DNA from: JACKLD01 sp049297695
GTDB lineage: Bacteria; Pseudomonadota; Alphaproteobacteria; UBA2136; UBA6156
Direction: 5' to 3'
DNA length: 7,949 nucleotides
NCBI GenBank assembly: GCA_049297695.1
Contig: JBAQUT010000088.1
Span: 1-7,949 of the forward strand
Shown: positions 1 to 6,100 of the stretch, in pieces
How the letters are laid out: each line of letters begins with the position of its first letter
Position numbering within the stretch: position 1 is the stretch's first letter
Notes under the pieces: model-generated
Database searches by the model: none
Seen by the model: only the letters and a program-made list of their open reading frames with translations
What the model was told of the DNA's origin: nothing
Translations under genes and position numbers: made by a program

Positions 1-2
1 TC

Positions 3-392
3 ACGCAACCGCACATGATGCGGATTGAACTGCGGTTAGAGGGTAGCAAGGGTATTCCCGATGGTAAGGCAAGCGGGTTAAGCAAAGTCAAAAACCGCTG
101 GGGGTACATCTACCCCGTGGCCATTGCCGACCTCGCTAAGGCCATCCCCGCCCTTGCCGACCCAATGCAGTTGGAAGCGGTCAAGCAATATGGGCTTCAT
201 GTCTATTTGCAGGGCCTTTCACGCTACAAACGCACCAAGTACCGTAAGGCTCTTCAGGAACTCCCAACCCCTGCATGGTGGAACCCTGATGTCATGTGGC
301 AGGAGTGCTTGCAAGCCGTAAAAGATGCCCCATTCATTTCGCTCACGGTGAAAGAGAAGGGTAACAACCCTTACAACTTGGGCAATAGCTAG
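3..392 (+). CDS. C-terminal part of a gpII/Phage_X-like replication initiator (5' partial)
   Basis: The frame is open from the left edge (first full codon at 3) to TAG at 390-392, so the window shows about the last 129 residues. Two ATGs at 15 and 18 lie inside the stretch MMRIELRLEG and have no visible ribosome binding site in the few bases available, so I treat the gene as cut by the window edge. The RIELRLEG segment resembles the strand found in Phage_CRI/gpII initiators (rolling-circle nickases of filamentous phages and related plasmids). The later GLHVYLQGLSRYKRTKYRKALQ... region resembles the small Phage_X domain that ends such proteins, with its Tyr/Arg-rich helix. The catalytic part would lie upstream and is not visible. 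The last codons coincide with the first copy of a tandem repeat. The family call rests on remembered pattern only and could be wrong; the reading frame itself is solid. Confidence 0.45.
   Translation, partial: TQPHMMRIELRLEGSKGIPDGKASGLSKVKNRWGYIYPVAIADLAKAIPALADPMQLEAVKQYGLHVYLQGLSRYKRTKYRKALQELPTPAWWNPDVMWQECLQAVKDAPFISLTVKEKGNNPYNLGNS
357..372 (+). other. Small perfect inverted repeat in the 3' end of the initiator-like gene
   Basis: AAGGGT (357-362) and ACCCTT (367-372) are perfect inverted complements around a 4-nt AACA loop. The hairpin lies inside coding sequence and ends exactly where the first tandem repeat begins (373). No T-run follows, so it is not an obvious terminator. It may be a chance dyad or a structured site connected with the repeats. 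Confidence 0.3.
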
Positions 393-710
393 AAGCTCTA
401 CAACCAAGGCAAAACATAGGTAATCAATGAAAAAGACAACCGGTCAAATGAAGGTTTGAGGGTTATGATGGATATGCTGTTGGCTGTGAATGAGATGTTG
501 GGGCCTGCAACTTGCACACCCACTAGACCCACACGTAACCAAGGAAAGTCATACCTAATCACCCAACAAGACAACCGAGGAAAAGTAAGGTTTAAGGGTT
601 ATGCTGTTGGCTGTAAGTGAGAGTTGGGGCCTACAACTATGGCATAAGCTAGACCACCCCGTAGTCCAGACAAATCATAAACAATCAAACAAAAAGACAA
701 CCGAAAGAAA
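373..710 (+). repeat. Diverged direct tandem repeat, about 2.5 copies of a 126-134 bp unit
   Basis: Three copies start at 373, 507 and 633, each with RCAACT preceded by a CCT or CTT (ACAACTTGGG, GCAACTTGCA, ACAACTATGG). A shared CTAGA follows at about +16, and a shared GACAACCG lies at the same offset in all three (435, 570 and 696, that is +62 to +63). Copies 1 and 2 also share CCAAGG, TAATCA, the stretch AAGGTTTRAGGGTTATG, then ATGCTGTTGGCTGT and GTTGGGGCCT. Copy 1 has an extra 9 bp (ATGATGGAT-like) that explains its longer period. Copy 3 loses similarity shortly after 705. Copy 1 begins within the last codons of the upstream gene. The function is unknown; origin, attachment or regulatory array are all possible. 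Confidence 0.8.
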
Positions 711-799
711 CACCACATGGAATACCGAGTAAGTATCCAAACCAGATGAAGAGGGTTTAAACACCACGCGGGAACAAGCACTAAGATATTCTGTAGCAT

Positions 800-805
800 T
801 ATGAT
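800..805 (+). promoter_or_regulatory. Candidate -10 element of the mobility/restriction operon
   Basis: TATGAT at 800-805 matches the sigma-70 -10 consensus at five of six bases and is followed by a second TATAAA-like hexamer at 805-810. No good TTGACA-like -35 is present at 16-18 bp upstream and no extended -10 TG is seen, so it would be a weak or activator-dependent promoter. Transcription would begin near 812, about 65 bp before the first start codon of the operon. Confidence 0.3.
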
Positions 806-821
806 ATAAAAGGACATTCGG

Positions 822-833
822 GCAAGCGCTTGC
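822..833. promoter_or_regulatory. Perfect 12-bp palindrome, candidate operator
   Basis: GCAAGCGCTTGC is its own reverse complement. It lies just downstream of the candidate -10 element (800-805) and 43 bp before the ATG at 877, a typical place for a repressor site. No regulator gene is visible in the window, so the binding protein, if any, is unknown. It could be autoregulation by one of the operon products. Confidence 0.35.
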
Positions 834-876
834 AAATAATCCTTGTCAGCCCCCGTCCAGAGAGCACGCTGGCCGC

Positions 877-1833
877 ATGAAAACCCCCATCATCCCCCTT
901 GACCGTTGGATAGCCGCATCGCTCTTGCAAAAGGCCATCCGCCGAAACCACCCCACCCACGCCATGCGAGCAGCGCACTGTTTGTTGGAGATGGCACCCG
1001 CGTATCTGGTACGGCGGTTGGGGGTGATTGTGGTGGAAGACATCGGCCCCGCCAATCTGCCGTTGGTGCAAGCGTATCTTGACCATGTTCCGGAACTGAT
1101 GGCGTACCCCCGCCTCACGCTCCCATGGGTGGAGCGTATGTGCGGCAGCCTTAAATCCCGTCTTTTGTGCGATCTCAGTTTCGTGGCCGCCACCCATCCC
1201 ACCGCCAAGCAGCAGGCGTTTGAGTATGGGTTCATGCCGACCTCCACCTTGCTGGAATGCCTGACCTACGAACCCGATTTGCTCACCCGTGCGGTGCTGC
1301 TGCGGTGCTTGTCCTTCAAAGACGTGTGCGCGTGGGTGGAGCAGCGCCATGGCCCCACAATGGCCGACACGCTCCGCCGAGCACGGCGCTTAGGAACGGA
1401 GAACATGGAGTTAGGCCTGCCGTTGGTGACGGGGGAACAACCCACTCACATCGTCACGATGTCACTGCCGCCGCCCGACCTGCTGCATGGCATCCCAACC
1501 TATGCTCTTGAGCAACATACAAGGCTTGGCTTGCGGGCGTACCGCCAGTTCCTCAATCACCTGCCAGACATCAACCTGCCCCATCGCGTGAAGTTGCATG
1601 TCGTGGGCGAGATTTTGTTTGCGCTGGAAAGCGGGTTACTTGACCGCGAATCCATCTTCACCAGCCACGAAAATCTTAAACCGCTGGTGTGGGAGAGCTT
1701 CACCCCGCAGGGCCATGATGCTAGCCACATGGCCGCTTGGATTGAGATGGTGCAGGCACGGTTGCCCCTGCTGGCCAAGTGCAAGCGGCAGGTTTTTACC
1801 CCACATAATCTCTCATTATCGGAGCCAAAATAA
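877..1833 (+). CDS. RarA/MgsA C-terminal-like protein of a recombinase operon, function unknown
   Basis: This is a 318-residue soluble protein with no signal peptide or membrane helix. Residues about 15-61 (SLLQKAIRR ... AMRAAHCLLE ... YLVRRLGVIVVEDIG) closely follow the pattern of the helical C-terminal part of RarA/MgsA ATPases, where xLHKxxR...DPxAAxxWLxRMLExGEDPxxxxRRLxxxAxEDIG is usual. The AAA+ part (Walker A and B) is absent, so it cannot be a RarA ATPase. A second conserved-looking motif is YALEQHTRLG at about 209-218. In RarA this region tetramerises and is clamp-loader-like; whether it does so here is inference. ATG 877 is the only usable start: the frame is open back to a TGA at 802 but has no ATG, GTG or TTG between. 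Its ribosome binding site (AGAGAG at 859-864) is weak. The stop overlaps the recombinase start by one base (TAATG), which suggests translational coupling and joint work in recombination or replication of the element. Confidence 0.7.
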   Translation: MKTPIIPLDRWIAASLLQKAIRRNHPTHAMRAAHCLLEMAPAYLVRRLGVIVVEDIGPANLPLVQAYLDHVPELMAYPRLTLPWVERMCGSLKSRLLCDLSFVAATHPTAKQQAFEYGFMPTSTLLECLTYEPDLLTRAVLLRCLSFKDVCAWVEQRHGPTMADTLRRARRLGTENMELGLPLVTGEQPTHIVTMSLPPPDLLHGIPTYALEQHTRLGLRAYRQFLNHLPDINLPHRVKLHVVGEILFALESGLLDRESIFTSHENLKPLVWESFTPQGHDASHMAAWIEMVQARLPLLAKCKRQVFTPHNLSLSEPK

Positions 1834-2756
1834 TGACCCATTTGACCACCCTGCCACCGCAAACCCAGCTTGCTTACGAACGCCTGCGGGAATATGTCTC
1901 GGCGGCAGATACCCCCAACACCCTCAAAGCCTATCAGTCAGATTTAGACCACTTCCGCGTATGGGGCGGCACCATCCCAGCCCAGCCGTTGTTGGTGGCG
2001 GATTATCTTGTGGCCCATGCTGAACGCCTTACCATGGCTACGCTGCGTAGAAGATTGGTTGCTATCGGACGGGCGCACACCACCTATGCCTTGCCCAACC
2101 CCGTGCCCACCGAACTGGTGCGGCTGACCATGAAGGGCATCGCCCGCAAACACGGCAAACCCCAGCACCCCATGAAGCCGCTGTTGAAAGAAGACGTCCT
2201 GCGGATACTGGCCTGTATGGGCGACAGCCTCCGCGACAGTCGCGACAAGGCCCTGCTGCTCATCGGGTTTGCGGGTGGGTTCCGCCGCAGCGAACTGGTG
2301 GGCATCACCGTGGCTGACTTGGACTACCGCCGCGAGGGCGTGGTCATTACGCTGCCCCGCTCCAAAACCGACCAAGAGGGCCACGGGCGCAAAGTCGGCA
2401 TCCCCTACGGGCGTGGCACGGTCTGCCCCGTCAAAGCCCTCAACCTGTGGCTAAAGGTCACAGGCATCACCGACGGCCCCATCTTCCGCCAAGTGGCCAA
2501 AGGTGGCAGGTTGGCTGGAGCCCTCTCCGCACACGCGGTGGCCGACATTGTGAAGGAGCGGGCCATCGAAGCAGGCTTGGATGCCACCGACCTCGCCGCC
2601 CACAGCCTCCGCAGCGGCATGGTCACATCCGCCACCCAAGCGGGGTTCGCAAGCCACAAAATAATGGCCCAGACTGGCCATACCAGTCTCGAAACCCTCC
2701 ACCGCTACATCCGCGATGCAGACCTGTTCACCAACAACGCAGGAGGGCTGTTCTGA
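1833..2756 (+). CDS. Tyrosine recombinase/integrase
   Basis: A site-specific DNA recombinase of 307 residues, the usual size of Xer/integrase-type enzymes. The N-terminal SAM-like core-binding domain spans about residues 11-105 (PNTLKAYQSDLDHF segment). The catalytic domain has the full set: R151 (GFRRSEL), K178 (SKTD), H257 and R260 (HSLRSG), H283 (TGHTS) and nucleophile Y292 (RYIRDADLF), with H283-Y292 spacing as in XerD. It should therefore be active, cutting and rejoining DNA through a 3'-phosphotyrosine to integrate or excise an element. The short tail after Y292 (DADLFTNNAG...) is of a type I associate with integrases on proteobacterial islands and plasmids. Translation starts at the ATG overlapping the upstream stop, with GGAG at 1821-1824 eight bases before. 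The 3' end contains the AGGAGG for the next gene. It is not likely to be chromosomal XerC/D because of its operon context. Confidence 0.93.
   Translation: MTHLTTLPPQTQLAYERLREYVSAADTPNTLKAYQSDLDHFRVWGGTIPAQPLLVADYLVAHAERLTMATLRRRLVAIGRAHTTYALPNPVPTELVRLTMKGIARKHGKPQHPMKPLLKEDVLRILACMGDSLRDSRDKALLLIGFAGGFRRSELVGITVADLDYRREGVVITLPRSKTDQEGHGRKVGIPYGRGTVCPVKALNLWLKVTGITDGPIFRQVAKGGRLAGALSAHAVADIVKERAIEAGLDATDLAAHSLRSGMVTSATQAGFASHKIMAQTGHTSLETLHRYIRDADLFTNNAGGLF
2741..2746 (+). promoter_or_regulatory. Ribosome binding site that fixes the start of the DUF6908-like gene
   Basis: A full AGGAGG lies within the last codons of the recombinase gene, nine bases before the ATG at 2756. It decides the start against the much longer open frame that extends back to 2447 through recombinase coding sequence. 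Confidence 0.75.
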
Positions 2757-3154
2757 TGAATGATATCCACGCTCGTATCTACAAAAACCTGATTGCCGCC
2801 CTTGGACGGGGAGACGATCCCCACCAGTGGCCTGACGCATGGAAACTGGAGCGGGAACCCTATCAACCCCTCCACGTAGACGTGCTGGAACGCACCGCCG
2901 AACATGTCACCATAGCACTGGCCCACTATTACGAGCAAAACGGTGACTTGGTGCCCGACCCTGATATGCAAGTACGGCTGTTCCCCCAACAAAAGATGGC
3001 CGAAGCCCTGACGTTCCAAAACAGTCTCGTTTACACTGAGGTCTACCCCATCATTGACGGCAAACGCATGGTACGGCTCAACGCGAAGGTTGACCTGAAT
3101 AAGTTTTTGGAAGGATGGGTACGGAATATTCGGAGGCAGTTTGGTCAACCTTGA
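2756..3154 (+). CDS. Small DUF6908-like protein of the mobility module
   Basis: A 132-residue soluble protein. The segment VTIALAHYYEQNGDLVPDPD (residues 51-70) followed by MQVRL, and the C-terminal LNKFLEGWVRNIRRQFG (114-130), match my memory of DUF6908 proteins, which are common on plasmids and integrative elements and have no assigned biochemical role. I see no catalytic motif that would define a function. The frame is open back to about 2447 but that part overlaps the recombinase; the start at 2756 is backed by AGGAGG at 2741-2746 and by the ATGA overlap with the recombinase stop. The 3' end overlaps the next gene by 14 nt if that gene uses TTG 3141. Position between the recombinase and the restriction gene suggests an accessory role in element mobility or in anti-restriction/regulation; both are guesses. 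Confidence 0.75.
   Translation: MNDIHARIYKNLIAALGRGDDPHQWPDAWKLEREPYQPLHVDVLERTAEHVTIALAHYYEQNGDLVPDPDMQVRLFPQQKMAEALTFQNSLVYTEVYPIIDGKRMVRLNAKVDLNKFLEGWVRNIRRQFGQP
3132..3136 (+). promoter_or_regulatory. Ribosome binding site supporting a TTG start for the type IIG gene
   Basis: GGAGG lies four bases before TTG 3141, inside the end of the DUF6908-like gene. The spacing is short but usable. No comparable Shine-Dalgarno precedes the in-frame ATGs at 3198, 3201 or 3210, so this motif is the main argument for the upstream start. Confidence 0.4.
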
Positions 3155-6100
3155 AATAAAGGCCGATAAAGTGCTGACTTATGCATCGTATTTCAGTATG
3201 ATGCGCCACATGTTCAAAGGCTTGCTGTTCACCACCGATTTCCTGCATGAAGGCATCCAGTCCACCCGCCTGTGGCAAGAGATTGATAATGCCGAGTTTA
3301 CCGCCTTCAAAGCCAAGCTAACGAAGATATTTTCCGCCGTCAGCCCTACCGCCAAACTGGGTGAGAGCGCCACCGAGGAAGCCATTATTGAGCCAACTCT
3401 CCGCGCTGTCGGTTGGGAGCAATACAGCCGTGGTATCACCGCCGCCCGTTCTGGCCGTGCAGATGTGCCCGATTTTGCCTTGTTTGAAGATGGTGAGGCC
3501 AAAGGCCGTGCCCTAGCGGCAGATGCAGGCGAAGCCTACCGCCACAGCGCCAGCATTCTGGAAGCCAAAAAGTGGAACCGCTACCTAGACCGCGCCCCCA
3601 ACGCTCGCGATGACAACAGCGACAAGGAAGTGCCTTCTACACAAATCCTTCGCTATATGAGCCGCGTGGAAACCTTGAGTGACCGCCGCGTGCAGTTCGG
3701 CATCCTCACCAATGGGCGGCTATGGCGGTTGTACTGGCAGGGTGCCCGCTCCCGTTCCGAGGATTATCTTGAGATTGACCTGCCCATTGCCCTTGGGTTG
3801 GCGGGGTATCAGGCGGACTTCACCCAAACTGCCGAAGGTGCCGACCATGCCCTCAAGGTCTTCTGGCTGCTGTTTGGGCATAAAGCCTTCTTGCCATTCA
3901 ACGCCGCCCGTTCAACTTTCCACCAGTTCGCGCTGGATGAAGCCCGTCATTGGGAAGCCCGCGTCACCAGCAAGCTGTCCGATGCTGTGTTCACCGACGT
4001 GTTCCCCGCTTTGGTGCGTGGGCTAGCAAAACATGACCCCGACGCTAAAATCAAAAGCCCCGCCTATCGCGAGGAAGTCCGCCAAGCTGCCTTAACCATG
4101 CTCTACCGCCTATTGTTCATCTTCTACGCCGAAGACCGCGAACTGTTGCCCGTGCGGAGCGCCAAGTATGATGATTACGCCCTGCGTAAAGTACGGGAAG
4201 AAGTCATGCGGCGGTTGGATGCGGACGATGCCTTGAGCGACACACGCAGCACGTTCTTCACCAGCCTCACCGAACTGTGCGAGGGGATTGATAAAGGCGA
4301 CAAAGCCATTGGCCTCCCCCCTTACAACGGCGGCTTGTTTGATAGCAAACGCAGCCCGCTGCTCACCCGCACCAAACTGCCCGACAGCATCACCGCCCGC
4401 GTGGTGGATGGCCTCTCCCGTACCCGCGAAGGCCAAGGCCGTAAGCAATGGATAAACTACCGCGACCTTTCCGTGCAGCAACTTGGTAGCATTTACGAAC
4501 GCCTGCTAGAGTTCCGCTTGGTGGTGGACGATGACCATATCGGCATTGAACCCAACGCCTTCGCCCGTAAAACCAGCGGCAGCTACTACACCCCCGAAGT
4601 GCTGGTGCGGCTGGTGCTAGAGCAAGCCGTTGGCCCCTTGCTAGCCGAGAAGCGCAAAGCCTTTTATACCGCCGTGGATGCAGGCAAGCCCGCCAAGGAG
4701 CTGGCCAAACTAGATCCTGCCACCGCCATGTTGGAGCTTAAAATCTGCGACCCTGCCATGGGCAGCGGGCATTTCCTTGTTAGCCTCGTGGACTACATGG
4801 CCGACCAGATTTTGGAAGCCATCACCAAGGCTACCGATTACGCCGAAGCAAAGGATGTGGATTACCACTCGCCCTTGCTCACCCGCCTTGCCACCATCCG
4901 CCAAGCCATCCTGAAAAACGCCACCGACAACGCGTGGGACGCCCGCGAAGACCAACTGGAGGATAAACACCTTATCCGCCGCATGGTGCTGAAAAAGGTG
5001 ATTTACGGCGTGGACAAAAACCCCATGGCGGTGGAGCTGGCCAAGCTCTCTCTGTGGCTGCACACGTTCACGGTGGGGGCACCCTTGAGCTTCCTAGACC
5101 ACCACCTCCGCTGCGGGGATAGCCTGTTTGGCGAGTGGGTAGGGCAAATGACCGCCAAGGCCGAACACCCCTTGTTTGTGAAGCAGCTAGCCGACGAGGC
5201 GATTGACAGCACCAAGGATATGCAAGGCATTGAAGACGCTCCCGACGCCGAGATTGCGGGCGTGAAGCAAAGCGCCAGCATGTTTGCCAAGGTGCAAGCC
5301 CACACCAAACGGCTGTACCGCTTGATGCACCTCATCCACGCCCAAAAATGGCTGGCCGACAGCGCCCTTGCCAGCGTGGTGGATGACATTGTGAACGGCC
5401 AACGTGCCCGCAGCAAAAACAGCCAATCACCGTTGGAAGCCTTTTTGATTGAAAAGGATACCCAGTGGGACAAGGCTACCAACGCCGCGCTGGCCGAGAT
5501 TGAGGAACTGCTGACGGACGAAAACTTCCTGCATTGGGAGGTGGCCTTCCCCGGTGTGTGGACGGACTGGCAACAGCAAAGCCCCGTGGGTGGTTTTGAC
5601 GCCGTGATTGGTAACCCTCCGTGGGACAGGATGAAGCTGCAAGAGGTGGAATGGTTTGCCGAGCGCAAGCCAGCCATTGCCATGCAGACCCGCGCCAGCG
5701 ACCGCAAGCGCATGATAAAAGAAGAGCTAGAGCGCGGCACCCCGCTGGGCAAGCAATACCAACTAGCCAAACATCGCGCCGAGCGTTCCACCGAGCTGGC
5801 CCGCACCAGCGGCGAATACCCCCTGCTGGGTGGCGGTGACATCAACCTATATAGCCTTTTTGTAGAGCGTGCCCACAAACTGGTGAACCCGCATGGCATG
5901 ATGGGGTTGGTCACGCCCAGCGGCATCTACGCGGACAAAAACGCCAGCGTGTACTTCAAGGGTATGGCCAGCAAAGGCCGCATTGCCAGCTTGTTTGATT
6001 TTGAGAACCGCAAGGTATTTTTTGAAGACGTTCATATGCAGTTCAAGTTCTGTATCCTCACCACAGGCGGCACGCAGCGCAGCTTCGCCGAAACCCTATG

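Larger units (their letters stand above)
393..876. other. 484-bp gene-free, A+T-richer leader region
   Basis: I see no credible coding sequence here on either strand: the short minus-strand frames are not supported by a ribosome binding site or recognisable protein. Contents are most of the tandem repeat array (to about 710), a 9-bp direct repeat AAACACCAC at 708-716 and 759-767, an 8-bp palindrome GTTTAAAC at 755-762 that overlaps the second of these, a -10-like hexamer at 800-805, and a 12-bp perfect palindrome at 822-833. The composition is visibly more A+T-rich than the genes that follow. This suits a regulatory, origin or attachment region for the downstream operon. Confidence 0.65.

Noticed and set aside
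373..710. Tandem repeats read as integron attC sites
   Set aside because: The unit length (126-134 bp) would fit large attC sites, but I could not find the RYYYAAC/GTTRRRY end pairs at the right places or a long self-complementary fold, and no gene cassettes lie between the units.
373..710. Repeats read as a CRISPR array
   Set aside because: Units are over 120 bp, diverged along their whole length, with no short constant repeat and unique spacer pattern and no cas genes.
799..1350. Minus-strand open frame of 183 codons over the leader and the RarA-C-like gene
   Set aside because: Its composition is rich in His, Gln and Gly, it has no domain, and it lies opposite a gene with recognisable conserved pattern and proper operon overlap.
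2447..2755. N-terminal extension of the DUF6908-like frame back to 2447
   Set aside because: This part overlaps recombinase coding sequence including its catalytic H257, R260, H283 and Y292 codons, reads as low-complexity His/Arg/Pro sequence, and a full AGGAGG marks the real start at 2756.
5003..5926. Long minus-strand open frame of 307 codons inside the type IIG gene
   Set aside because: It is rich in Ser, Arg, Cys and Leu with no recognisable domain, and is fully covered by a gene with clear motifs on the + strand; it is a shadow of GC-rich codon use.
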